Part shown: one piece after another, positions 33,901 through 44,296 of the stretch
Numbering within the stretch: position 1 is the stretch's first letter
Layout of the letters: the number at the start of each line of letters is the position of its first letter
Assembly (NCBI GenBank): GCA_013215685.1
Contig: JABSQU010000002.1
Location: forward strand, 1 to 64,000
Source of the DNA: Mycoplasmatales bacterium
GTDB taxonomy: Bacteria > Bacillota_I > Bacilli_A > Mycoplasmatales > Metamycoplasmataceae
Direction: 5' to 3'
DNA: 64,000 bases
The notes under the pieces: model-generated
The model's database searches: none
What the model saw: only the letters and a program-made list of their open reading frames with translations
What the model was told of the DNA's origin: nothing
Position numbers and translations under genes: made by a program

Positions 33901-34725
33901 ATGAACAAAATTGATAGTAAGATAAAAGCTTATTTTATAGATCTAGATGGAACACTCTTAGATGTTAAAGAAAAGCATTCTCACAAAATTTCAAAAATGA
34001 ATTTAGAGGCATTAGAAAGAGCTAAAAAAAGCGGAAAGGAAATCGTCATTTCTACAGGTCGTTCTGGAAATCAAGCGAAAAAATATTTAGAAATGGTTGA
34101 TTATACATATGCCGTTACTGGAAATGGATCAATAATTTTGAAAAAAAATGAAATTATTCAATCAATTAAGATATCTTTAAAAGATTCTCTTTTACTTATT
34201 GATTTTGCAAAAAAGCATGGATTGATATTGAAGGTAGATGATTCAAGAACGGCATACGGTTCTTTTGGTAAATTTCAAACCTTTTTAACTAAAAGAATAA
34301 GATTTCACCCAGTTAAACATTTTAATATTGAAATGCATAAGCAATATAACAAAATAGTTTTATGGGGGCTATCTAAAGTAAAAATGAAAAAAGTTCTCAA
34401 ATTACTAAGAGAAAAATTACCAAATCTTTCAATAGTTTCTATGGGAAGAGGCTACGTTCTTGAAGTTTCTGATATTACTGCTACTAAAGGACTAGGCAAT
34501 ATGTTTGTTGCAAATAAACTAGGACTTAAAAGCGAAGAAATCATTCATATAGGTGACTCAATGAATGATTCAACGGTTGTGCCTCATATGAGATTAATCG
34601 CAATGGGGAATGCTTCGAAAGAACTTAAAAAAATGGCGGACTTTATAGGTCCAAATTATAAAAACGGCGGAGTAGCCAAAATATTAAATGGTGATTACGA
34701 AGTTAATATTGAAAAAGAAAGTTAA
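33901..34725 (+). CDS. HAD-superfamily Cof-type phosphatase
   Basis: A 274-residue hydrolase. FIDLDGTLLD is HAD motif I with the nucleophile Asp; STGRS is motif II; the late GDSMNDS is motif IV. The cap is of the Cof (C2B) type. Members dephosphorylate sugar phosphates or nucleotides. The start is ATG 33901 because TATAAT at 33889-33894 is 6 bases before it. It ends 4 bases inside the convergent membrane-protein gene. Confidence 0.92.
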   Translation: MNKIDSKIKAYFIDLDGTLLDVKEKHSHKISKMNLEALERAKKSGKEIVISTGRSGNQAKKYLEMVDYTYAVTGNGSIILKKNEIIQSIKISLKDSLLLIDFAKKHGLILKVDDSRTAYGSFGKFQTFLTKRIRFHPVKHFNIEMHKQYNKIVLWGLSKVKMKKVLKLLREKLPNLSIVSMGRGYVLEVSDITATKGLGNMFVANKLGLKSEEIIHIGDSMNDSTVVPHMRLIAMGNASKELKKMADFIGPNYKNGGVAKILNGDYEVNIEKES

Positions 34726-36137
34726 AATTTAATTTTACTTTTTCTAAATCTTAATGGAACAAATAAAATTAATGGCATAAAAAGCGAAATAGAAATAGGG
34801 CTAAACTGATCATATATTTTAGTATTTTCAATAACTGCCCTAATCATGAAGTTATATCCAAGTAAAAACATGGTCAGCGATAAAATTACAACAATCCTTT
34901 TGTTTGTTATATTTTTGGCTTTTATTATATATCACACTGTAATAATTAAACATATAAATTCAATTACATACATCAAGTATGACTGTATTTTTTCTCAGGT
35001 CAAATTATTAAATGAATCAACAATTGCATTTTTATATAAGAAATAATTTTTTATGCTATTTTCAGTTGTTGACATAATTACAACAGAATATACAAAAATA
35101 CTTAAATAAATAATTAAAATTATTGCTCATAAATACTTATATATAAATTTCTCCATTTTTTCGAGCAATTCAATTCTTCCTGCACTTATCATAAAGAGAT
35201 AACTTATAACGGTTATAATAACTAAAAACAAAGCTCCCGTGTTAGAAATTGTATAAAGTCATAATGAAGAAAGAATAATAGAAGGAGATATTAATTGTAC
35301 TCAAAATAATGAAGCTTTAGGTTTTTTTAAAAATGTATATATTAAAGAAGTTGAAATTGATAAAACAAGATTCACTAAAAAGAGAGATGGATTAAAAAAT
35401 CAAGATGCAATGACTGTAAAACCAAACATTATTGCATATCTTCTTCGGGACTTCATAATTATGTTTACTGAAAGTTGAATGGCAAAAAGAATTAAAAATG
35501 AGCCAATTATATATTCTATTCTTATTCCTAATCCAAAAAGTAAAATTAACCCAATAGTTGCAAGATAACTAATTATCCCATCAATAAAATTTTTTCTTTT
35601 TGAAAATCTATAAACAAATGAAGCAACTATATTAAATATAGTTATACTTGCAATCATTGAAAGAATTCATTTACTTACAATTTCTTCATTTATTTGACTA
35701 AATTTTTCTATTGCATCTTTATAAATAAATCAAGATTGAAAATCATTAGTTTGACTGAGTGCTTTGTTTGGAATAATTTCATAAAACCCATAATTAAAAA
35801 TTAATGGTATTGTTATCATTGAAAAAATAGATAAGATAATATGTTTTCAATTAATTTTCATTCCAAAAAACGTTTCCCTTTTTAAAAAAAGGAAAGTTAT
35901 TTGGAATAACTCTTTTATTAAAAGAATAACTGCAAAATATACATTTGAAGGTTTAACTCAGATAAAGAAAAAGAATGTTAAAAATGTTACAAAAAAGTAT
36001 GTAACCGCTCCAACAACAAAGGATCCATATTCATTATCCTCGAACAATTTATTTGTTTTAGAAATATATTTACCAATAAAAAAAATTTCTACAGATATAA
36101 ACAAAGTAATTATTATAATAATTATTACATCTAACAT
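34722..36137 (-). CDS. polytopic membrane protein of unknown function
   Basis: A 471-residue, very hydrophobic protein with roughly ten to twelve predicted membrane helices and short basic loops (KRETFFGMK, KSRRRYAIM). It ends in a basic tail (LRFRKSKIKF). I do not recognise a family with confidence. There are no transport-type motifs such as Walker or EAA. It is monocistronic: TATAAT at 36145-36150 lies 7 bases before the ATG. Many positions that are hydrophobic are Phe or Ile from A+T-rich codons. Confidence 0.8.
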
Positions 36138-36189
36138 ATCTATTATTATACTTAATATTATTTATCTTTTTTTACAAATGTTTTGCTAC

Positions 36190-36246
36190 ATTTTATGAAA
36201 AATTTGCTATTTTATTTTTATCATTTTTTTGATTTTATGAAAAATT
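36190..36246. repeat. 15-bp direct repeat pair
   Basis: ATTTTATGAAAAATT occurs at 36190-36204 and again at 36232-36246, in the 189-base gap upstream of the tRNA promoter. Otherwise the gap is A+T-rich with no gene. Confidence 0.6.
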
Positions 36247-36301
36247 ATTAAAAAATTACTAAATTAGTTAGAATAATGAACTTTAAAAATAAATATACTT
36301 G

Positions 36302-36307
36302 TATAAT
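36302..36307 (+). promoter_or_regulatory. tRNA operon -10 box (TATAAT)
   Basis: TATAAT 20 bases before the first tRNA-Cys base. No terminator separates the two tRNAs from the kinase genes, so all may be co-transcribed. Confidence 0.6.
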
Positions 36308-36326
36308 AATTGTATATGGAATTTTT

Positions 36327-36401
36327 GGCGCTATGGCCAAACGGCTAAGGCAGTGGTCTGCAACACCATGATTGCCGGTTCGAATCCGGTTAGCGCCTCC
36401 A
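36327..36401 (+). tRNA. trnC: tRNA-Cys(GCA)
   Basis: Acceptor GGCGCTA pairs with TAGCGCC; anticodon stem GTGGT/ACCAT (one G-T pair) with loop CTGCAAC gives GCA; T-arm GCCGGTTCGAATCCGGT. CCA is encoded. Confidence 0.97.
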
Positions 36402-36404
36402 TTT

Positions 36405-36481
36405 GCATCCATAGCTCAATTGGATAGAGTGCTCGGTTACGGCCCGAGAGGTTGAGGGTTCGACTCCTTCTGGATGCGCCA
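36405..36481 (+). tRNA. trnR: tRNA-Arg(ACG)
   Basis: Acceptor GCATCCA pairs with TGGATGC; anticodon stem CTCGG/CCGAG with loop TTACGGC gives ACG; T-loop GTTCGACTC. CCA is encoded. It lies 3 bases after tRNA-Cys. Confidence 0.97.
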
Positions 36482-36516
36482 AATGTAAAAAATACACCAA
36501 AATTAGAGGAGGATAA

Positions 36517-37149
36517 ATGGATTTATTTACTAATACAATTGTTGTAGGTGGACCTATAGCAGCGGGGAAATCGTCATTAGTAGGGTCCCTTCCATTCATT
36601 CCTGTTCAGGAATTAGATCCAAACGATGAATTGCAAAAAATATTGCTCTCAAAATTATATGAAGGAGACATGATAGCTGCTCAAGTTTTTCAACTTGACA
36701 TGATGCTTTCGAGATTTGACAAATATAAAAATGCCTCTGAATCAGATGAAATTCATGTTTTTGACAGAATGATTTTTGAAGATAAATTATTTGCTTTCAT
36801 GCTTTTTGGACATTTAGAAAATGTTTGAGAATATTATGATTCAATTTGAAAAGATAAAGTGAATGAACTTATAAAAGAAATTGGGAAACCAAAACTTTAT
36901 ATTCTTCTTTCAATTTCTTGAGATACATTTGAAAAGAGAATTTTTGAAAGAAACAGACATGTTGAAATTGACAATTTTGAAAAAAACCGACCTTATTTTA
37001 ATAAGCTTATAAGCATGTATGATTCATATGTAATTAATATGCTTGAAGAATATGATATTCCATTTGCAGTTATCGATACAAATAACTTGAGCAAAATGGA
37101 TGTTGTCAATAAAACTAAGGAAATGCTTGAACAAAGAGGCATTATTTAA
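36517..37149 (+). CDS. deoxynucleoside kinase (paralogue 1)
   Basis: A 210-residue P-loop kinase of the dNK family. GGPIAAGKSSL is the P loop; FDRMIFEDKLFAFMLF corresponds to the DRSxxED substrate/base site; ERNRHVEIDNF is the Arg-rich lid. It phosphorylates deoxyadenosine, deoxyguanosine or deoxycytidine for nucleotide salvage; specificity cannot be read. Shine-Dalgarno GAGGAGG. It is the first of three tandem, divergent copies. Confidence 0.9.
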
Positions 37150-37751
37150 TGATGGCAAATATTATAGTTGTTGGTGGTCCTATATCTGTTGGTAAGTCCA
37201 CCCTTGTTTCATCTTTAAACTACCCTATAATAAATGAATTGGATGAAAATGATGAAGTTCAAATGATACTTTTAGAGCATACATATAAAAAAGGAAGAGT
37301 GGCGCCCGAAGTTATTGAACATTTTTTTCTGCAAATAAGAAAAAATAAATATTCAAATCATGCAAACAAAGAAAAAATCCACGTTTTAGACAGATCGATA
37401 TTCGAATCATTATGATTCGCTCAAGGAAATTTAGGCGGAAAATCCCTAAAATATTTTAGAAAATTATGAGAAAAAGAAATTAAGGAAATAATAAAAAAAT
37501 CGGGTAAACCTTTGTTGTATATATTGTTAACAATGAAATGATCTACTTTTAAGGAAAGACTTTTTAATAGAGGGAGAACTGTTGAAATAGAGAATTTTAA
37601 AAATAATGAGAAATTTTTTAAAAAGCATATTGCTGAATATGAAAAACATATGACAGATGTCTTTAAATTATTTGGAATTAATTATATAAAAATAGACACA
37701 GACAATCTTTCAACAAATCAAGTAAGAGAAATTGCAATCAAAGAAATTAAG
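37149..37751 (+). CDS. deoxynucleoside kinase (paralogue 2)
   Basis: A 200-residue paralogue. P loop GGPISVGKSTL, then DRSIFESLWFAQ where the ED pair of the other copies is ES, and lid FNRGRTVEIENF. The loss of the Asp suggests altered substrate choice. Its ATG overlaps the preceding stop (TAATG), with a second ATG next to it. The frame ends at TAA 37749-37751; bases after that carry the Shine-Dalgarno AGGGGG of copy 3. Confidence 0.88.
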
Positions 37752-37761
37752 GGGGTGATTA

Positions 37762-38403
37762 ATGCGTAAAGAGGCAAACTTAATAATTATTGGAGGAACT
37801 ATAGCTGCTGGTAAGTCCACTTTAGTTGATGGTATTTCAAAAAGGAGAGGCTATTACCCGGTACCAGAATTAAGAGAAGGAGATGAAGTTCAAGAAATAA
37901 TTCTTAAAAAACTTTACGAAGGAAAAAGAATTCACAATGCAACTATCCAATTTTATTTTATTGCAAATAGATATAAGCAATACAAAGATGAATCTGGCGG
38001 AATGATTACCTCTATTTTAGATAGAGGGATTTGAGAAGATTGATTTTTTGCTTTACTTCTTATGGCAAACGAAAAAAGATCATATGAACATTTCAAATTT
38101 TTATGAAAAACAACTATAAAGAAAATTCTTGATATATATGGCTATCCAAAAGCTTATATCTATACAAAAGTGGGCTGAGAAAATTTTAAAGAAAGAGTTT
38201 TTTTAAGAAACAGAAATGCTGAAGTAGCTAATTTCTCACAAAATGAAGAGTATTTTAGGAAGTTATTAAATGAATACAACAATAATTTTGAAAGTCTATT
38301 AAAAGAATGAGACATCGAACCAATAATAATTGACACAAATAATATTAATAAAGATCAGGTTCTTGAAATTGCTTTAAAAGAATTAGAAAAAAAAGGCTTA
38401 TAG
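37762..38403 (+). CDS. deoxynucleoside kinase (paralogue 3)
   Basis: A 213-residue paralogue. P loop GGTIAAGKSTL, ILDRGIWEDWFFALLL as the DR-ED site, lid FLRNRNAEVANF. The three copies share the spacing of motifs but have diverged widely, so the duplication is old. It is followed by a weak A/T hairpin at about 38390-38415 and then serS, which has its own promoter. Confidence 0.9.
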
Positions 38404-38437
38404 TCTTTTTATTTATCAATAAGTATATAATTGTAAT

Positions 38438-39706
38438 ATGTTAGATTTAAAGAATATTATTAGTGATACAGAGAACGTTAAAAATGAACTAAAAAAGAGA
38501 AATTTTGATACAAAAAAAATTGATGAAATTGTAAATATTTCAAAAAACAGATCTAAATTAATGTCAGAATTACAAAACTTTGAAGCGGAAAGAAACTCCT
38601 TATCAAAACTTATTGGACAATATAAAGCACAAGGGAAAAACTTTGAAGAAGTTATAAAAAAGGTCGAGAAAATTAAAAAGTCCATTTATGAAATTAAGGA
38701 AAAAGAAAAAGATGTTAATAACGAAATTCGTAATTTGCTTCTTTATGTTCCGAATCTTCCTTCTTTTGATGTTCCAGTTGGCAAAGATGAAAACGATAAT
38801 GTTTTAATCAAAGAGCACGGAGACATTGGCAGATCTAAAGTCACAAATGTTAAGCCTCATCATCAAATTGCTGTTGAATTGGATATAGTAGATTTTGAAA
38901 GAGCTGTTAAACTTTCAGGTTCAAGATTTTGATCTTACAAAAAACAAGGAGCGAAACTTGTAAGGGCATTAGAAAATTTTATGTTAGATACTCACATTCA
39001 AAATGGATATATAGAATGAAGACCTCCTGTTATTGTGAAATCAAATATTTTAGAAGGAACTGGTCAACTCCCAAAATTCAAAGAAGATTTATTTAAAATT
39101 GAAGGTATGGATTCTTATTTAATACCAACTGCAGAAGTCCCTATCACTAATTTACATAATGGAGAAATAATTGATTTAAAAAACCCTATAGCTTACACAG
39201 CTTTTACTCTATGTTTTAGAGCTGAAGCCGGCTCTGGTGGCAAAGATATGAAAGGACTTATTAGAGCACATCAATTCAATAAAGTTGAATTAGTTAAATT
39301 TGTTTCTGAGAAAGATTTAAATTCAGAATTTTCAAAAACCTTAAATGATGCAAAAAACATTTTAGAAAAACTAAAGATTCCATATCAAGAACTAATGCTT
39401 TGTACTGGAGATCTTGGATTTTCTGCTGAAAAAACAGTAGATTTAGAAATTTGGATGCCATCTGAAAATAGATATAGAGAAACTTCCTCAGTCTCATCAT
39501 TTGGAGATTTCCAAGGTAGAAGGTCATCAATTAGATATAAAGATGAAAACGGTAAAAATAGACCTGTTTATACCATAAACGGATCTGCATTAGCTATTGA
39601 TAGAGTTGTTGCATCTATATTGGAAATTTATCAAAATCCTGATGGAACAATTACAGTTCCTGAGGTATTAATCCCTTATATGCAAACAGATATAATAAAA
39701 AAATAG
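38438..39706 (+). CDS. serS: seryl-tRNA synthetase
   Basis: A 422-residue class II synthetase. The N-terminal ~110 residues form the long antiparallel coiled coil that grips the tRNA-Ser long arm ([15 protein letters not shown]...). [34 protein letters not shown] (motif 2) and [16 protein letters not shown] (motif 3) are diagnostic. TATAAT at 38426-38431, 6 bases before ATG. Confidence 0.96.
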
Positions 39707-39720
39707 GATATCCTATTTTT
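39699..39720. terminator. palindromic bidirectional terminator
   Basis: AAAAATAGGAT / ATCCTATTTTT is a perfect 22-base palindrome. It contains the TAG stop of serS on one strand and the TAG stop of the P60-like gene on the other. Confidence 0.85.
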
Positions 39721-41062
39721 CTTCAATAAATTTGAAACCATGTTCAATTGCATTTTTTCTTAATAGATCTACTTCAATTTTTAATTTAATTGGATCTTTT
39801 TCTCTATTAATAAAATATTCTACAGCACTTGAATAGACTGAGTTAGACAGAGATAGGTTTAGTGCTAATCTTTCTAATCTTTCATTTGTTCAAACTGCGC
39901 TATCAAATGAAAGGTAATTGTTACTGAATGTAGGCATAAGACCCAATACTCTTGTTACTTTTACGGTTTTACTTCCTTTTGGAATAAATGGAATTTTATC
40001 TTTTTCGAATTTACCATCAACAACATATCCTGTTCAATCGTCTTTGGTAGTTGCTAATTTAATATCTTCTGTGCCTAGTGATAGAACACCTTCTTTTCCT
40101 TGGAAAGATGAAATACCCTTGTATCCAATGTAAGTTTTTTGTCCACTATCTGCAATTAATTCATTTAATTGATCTTCAGCTATTGTATATTTAGTCGTAT
40201 AAGTTGTATCGTTATACAGATCAGCATTTTTTTCTAATAACTTGTCCATTTCTGCTGCGGTTCTAATACCAGCTGCATCTCCTTCATCATAGTTATATTT
40301 TCCTGCCATTTTATTTTCTGGCACTGAAACTTCTCATTTTATAAAAAGGTGTTGCTTGATTGCTTCTGCTATTAATGCAAAATTAACATCTTTATTAGGA
40401 TTAATCAATTTTTCATTTTCACTCATAGTATTTGCATTATTTTCACCATAAAACACATGCTTATATTCATCTTTGTTTACTGTTTGTTTTTCATTAAATA
40501 GATATTTCATTGACATAACACTTTTGTAAACATCTCTTTGTATATCTTTGAAATTTTCAAATATGAATTTTTTAGCTTCTGGTTTTATTTGAGTTTCTAA
40601 TAATTTTTTAATAGTATCATAATTATTATTTTGAGTATCTACACCAATAAATATTGGCCTATTTAATCCTCAATAAGTTAGCAATTCTGTTGGGTCTTTT
40701 TTTCCTTCTTTTTTTGCTAATTCTTGGAATTTTTTCATATCTAATAATTTTTCATTAATTGTTCTTAAATAAGTATTTGATTCAAATATTTTTCTTGCTA
40801 CATATAAATTGAACATATCACTGAATGTCTTATTTGCAAGAGGGTTATCTTTATCGTAAGAATTCATTTCACTTGTTAGAACTTTATTTCATCATATTTC
40901 TTCAACTTTATCCATAGAAGTTGTTGATTTAAGTTGGTTTCTAATTTCTATTTCTTCTGATGTTACTTCTTCTACACCACAGGAAATTACAATTGCAGCC
41001 GGAGCAGCAACCATCATTAAAGATCCAAATGTTAGAAATGCCTTTTTTCTTTTACTTAGCAT
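39713..41062 (-). CDS. P60-like surface lipoprotein
   Basis: A 449-residue lipoprotein. A basic n-region and hydrophobic stretch end at AIVISC, so Cys28 would be lipidated and the rest faces outside. Beyond that the protein is hydrophilic with no enzyme motif. Position directly after the P80-like gene, with overlapping ends, matches the P60-P80 pair of M. hominis-group species, where the two membrane proteins form a complex that binds HinT. Family assignment is from context and size. The start is ATG 41062 or the adjacent 41065. Confidence 0.72.
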
Positions 41063-43220
41063 CATCTCCCCTTCCTATTTTCAATGCGGCATTGTATATG
41101 TCTATTGGAGAACTAGTTGCTTCTATTTCTAGTGTTCCTTGATCATATCCGCCAAGCATATATGTTTGAATTCCGTTGCTCAAAATTTTATATGCTTTTT
41201 CAAGTCCATCAATTTGTTCTGCTTCTTTTATTTCTTCTTGGAAAATTCCATTTGAACCAATTAGTTCTGATCATTTATATTTTTCATCAGTATCTGGATT
41301 TTTTTGATCTGGTAAGTCGAATGGACCTTTGTCATCAGAATCTTTTTTATATCCTTCTTCTAATTCTTTTAAAAATTCTTGGTTTGATAAAAGAGTTTCA
41401 AATTTTGATGCATCTGTATAGAAGTTTTGGAATAGAGATGGGAAGTCAAGTAAGCTTGTATTGTCCTTTGGATCATTAGCATAAGATTGTAAATCTTTTT
41501 CAATATTATTTACTATTTGTTCAGCAACAGTTTTTCCTCCCTGAGAATTATATTTATCAAGGTGAGCATAGTGAATTCCATTTGCTGAAAAGACGATGAC
41601 TCCATTTGTTGTTCTATATGAAAGTTTGTGTGCTCCATTTGTTGAAAAGGAATCTCTAAACATTGAACCAAATTTATCATTTATCTCTTTATCTGTCATT
41701 TTTTCAACTTCATTTTGAATGTATTGATTAGTATTATTTCCTGCAAAAGTCTTGAACTCTTTAATAAGATTATCAATCATTGCATCTCCAGGTGTTCCTG
41801 CTGCTTTAATTTCATTATCAATTAACCCAAGAGCAAATCCAGGGTTTCAGCCACTGAATACATCTGCAAGTTTCCCGGTTTTCAGAAGCCCTGATTTTGT
41901 TTTGGATGAAGCATTATCTGTCGCATTTGCAATAAAGTTCTTAGTTTTTATTTTGTATTTTTCATTTTCTTTTTCATCTGTTGATTTTTTATACAATGTT
42001 TTAAGTTCTTCTATTCTAAGGTGGTTTCCAGTTGTGCTTCCATCAACTTGTCCTGGTTTAAATTCTAATAATTTTTTTATTAATTCTTTTTTTACTGTTC
42101 ATGGTGATGTGGGATCTTTTGCATCAGCTTTTACGTCAAATAAAGCGTGTTGTAATGTCGCGAAGTGTCCTTCAGCAACATTTTTAATAACTTCTTCATC
42201 TTTTGAAATCTTTTTAAATATTTCTGCAGGAATTTTAGATTTTGAACCAATGAAATAAACTCTTGCTGAAAGTTTTTCATTTACTTTCTTCTCATCTTTT
42301 TCTGTATCAACATCAATGTTGTCATATTTATCTGAGATTTTTACATCTGCTTTTCCTGAACTATTTAATTTAAATATTTTATCATTTCCGGTATATATAA
42401 GTTTTCCATCATACTTAGCTATTGTTTGTTCAAAAGTGTAATCAGAGTTAATACCAATTTTTCAATTATTTTCAGCTATGGAATTAACAGTTGGGACAAC
42501 GCTATTTTTAGCAGCTTCTTCATTACTTGATGCTCCGTTGTATTTTTTTCTTAATTCTTCTATCCAGTCTTTTTTTCAGTCACCTTGTTTCCTATAATTT
42601 TTTCCAAATGCAGATTCTTCTTCATCAATTTGAATTTTTTTATCTTTTTCAAGTTTATCAATTGGCATAATTATTTTAGGATAATCTTTGCTAAATGATG
42701 AATCTTCATATTTTAGTTCATCCGGCTTTTCTAAAATTTCAATCAAATTCTTTGTTTTATCATTTTCTTTTTTGTTATTATCAATCTTATCTTCATTTGC
42801 TTTTATTTTTTTGTCTAAGTCTTCTATTAAGTCCTTTTTATTAGGATTATTTGTTTTTTGAGTTTTATAATCCTCAATTTCCTTTTCAAGTTTTTCAGTT
42901 TCTTTTTCTTTCTTATAAAATTGATATTTTAAATCCATTTTTTGTAGTTCAATAGAACCTATTTGTTCTTTTTTATAAAGGAAGTAAGATTGAGCATTTT
43001 TTGATTGCTTTATAAAGTTTGTAGTTACTTTTTCGTCTTCTTTGTTTTCTTTTATAAAGTCTCCAACAACACCATCAAAAAGAGGATCTGTAATTTTAGG
43101 TGCTTCATCGCTGTAAACTTCTTGTTTGGAGTTGACTGATATAGATACCGGAACGGCTATTGCAGTTGTGACACCCGCCAGAACAACAACTCCCAATGTG
43201 TATTTTGTGATTTTTTTCAT
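41052..43220 (-). CDS. P80-like membrane protein
   Basis: A 722-residue protein with one N-terminal membrane helix (about residues 7-28, GVVVLAGVTTAIAVPVSI) and no lipobox cysteine. Residues about 80-190 contain Lys/Glu/Asp-rich heptads (KEKETEKLEKEIEDYK), a probable coiled coil; the rest is an extracellular domain with no recognised fold. It lies upstream of and overlapping the P60-like lipoprotein gene. hinT, usually the neighbour of this pair, is not next to it. A TATAAT lies about 20 bases before the ATG. Confidence 0.72.
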
Positions 43221-43298
43221 ATTGCCCCATTTCTTTTTTTATTATACATTAATAGCCCAAAAAATTTTTATGTTATGCCCAAAGTGTATAATGATACT

Positions 43299-43985
43299 AT
43301 GAATAATAAGAAAAAGGATTTGTCATTTATTTTTAAAGAATTTATAGAATTTGCTTCAAAAGAAGACATTTGATTTTCTATGGATTCATATTCGTTGCTT
43401 GGAGCAATAAAGTATTCGGGATTTGTCCCATCAGAAGAAAAAAACCAAATTATGATGACAGTTGATTCATATAATAAATTAAGAAGATTAGCACCCTCTA
43501 AAATAGTTTCTTCTTTGAATGATAAAACTATTAAGAAATTTAAATCATTCTATGTAAAAGATAATAAGTCGTCTTTTTATAATCAACCATTCATCGAAAT
43601 AAGAATTTTATGCCCAACAACTATAAAAAGAATTAAAAATTTCTACTCTTTTAAGAGTAAAACAAAAGACTTTTTTAAAAGAAAAATAAGGAATTTGAAT
43701 AAAGCAATAAATGATTTGCAAGACCAAAAGTTTGAAGGGTATCTACTTCTTGAGAGTGAGAAGCAAGATATAAATAAAAATTGAATTCAAACACTATCTT
43801 TTAAAACTGTTAATAAAAAATTTAATGGCTTAAGTGTTCCAGTTATTCAAGAGTATGAGGAAATACTTTCAAAGCAATTCGGAGCAAATTATATGAATTC
43901 AGATGTTTTGAATGTATCCGAAACTAAAGATGAGTTATCAGAAAAAAAAGAAAAGGAAAACAAACAATGAAAACAGGAAATATAG
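43299..43985 (+). CDS. LicD-family homologue lacking the acidic motif
   Basis: A 228-residue protein whose first 60 residues align without gaps to the intact LicD at 1072-1821. FKEFIEFASKEDIWFSMDS, then YSLLGAIKYSGFVP match EFVEICEKENIWYTADN and GSLLGAVREKGMIP, but the catalytic WDDDFD becomes SEEKNQ. It is thus probably not a phosphotransferase, yet the frame is intact, arguing for retained function. TATAAT at 43287-43292 is 6 bases before the ATG. Its end overlaps the S1-protein gene by 19 bases and it heads that operon with pgi. Confidence 0.75.
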
Positions 43986-44296
43986 AAATGGGAATTATTT
44001 CATCTGTGAAAAAAATACACGTTTTAGTAGATTTTGATGATGGATATAAAGGAATTTTGCACATTTCAAATGTATCCGACTATTTTGTTTCTAGTTTAAA
44101 CTATATATTTAAAAAAGGAGCTGAATATCAATTTAAGATAATTAGTGTGGATGCTATGAATAAAAGAGTGAAATTAGATTGAAAATCTATTCATCCTAGA
44201 TTTCTAAGAAATCCATTTTCATATAGTATTAAAGAAACTAATAATGAGTTCAAAAATTTATATAATAAAACAATGAAGGAGATAAATAATGATTAA
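43967..44296 (+). CDS. S1-domain RNA-binding protein
   Basis: A 109-residue protein with one S1 fold: EMGIISSVKKIHVLVDFDDG, GILHISNVSDYF, AEYQFKIISVDAMNKRVKLDWK. Small single-S1 proteins of this kind bind RNA and often the ribosome. It is coupled to both neighbours: it starts inside the preceding gene and ends 8 bases inside pgi. Confidence 0.85.

Noticed and set aside
34722-36137. Polytopic membrane protein as the missing LicB choline permease
   Set aside because: It is much longer than LicB (about 290 residues) and shows no EamA-type repeat; it is also far from the lic genes.
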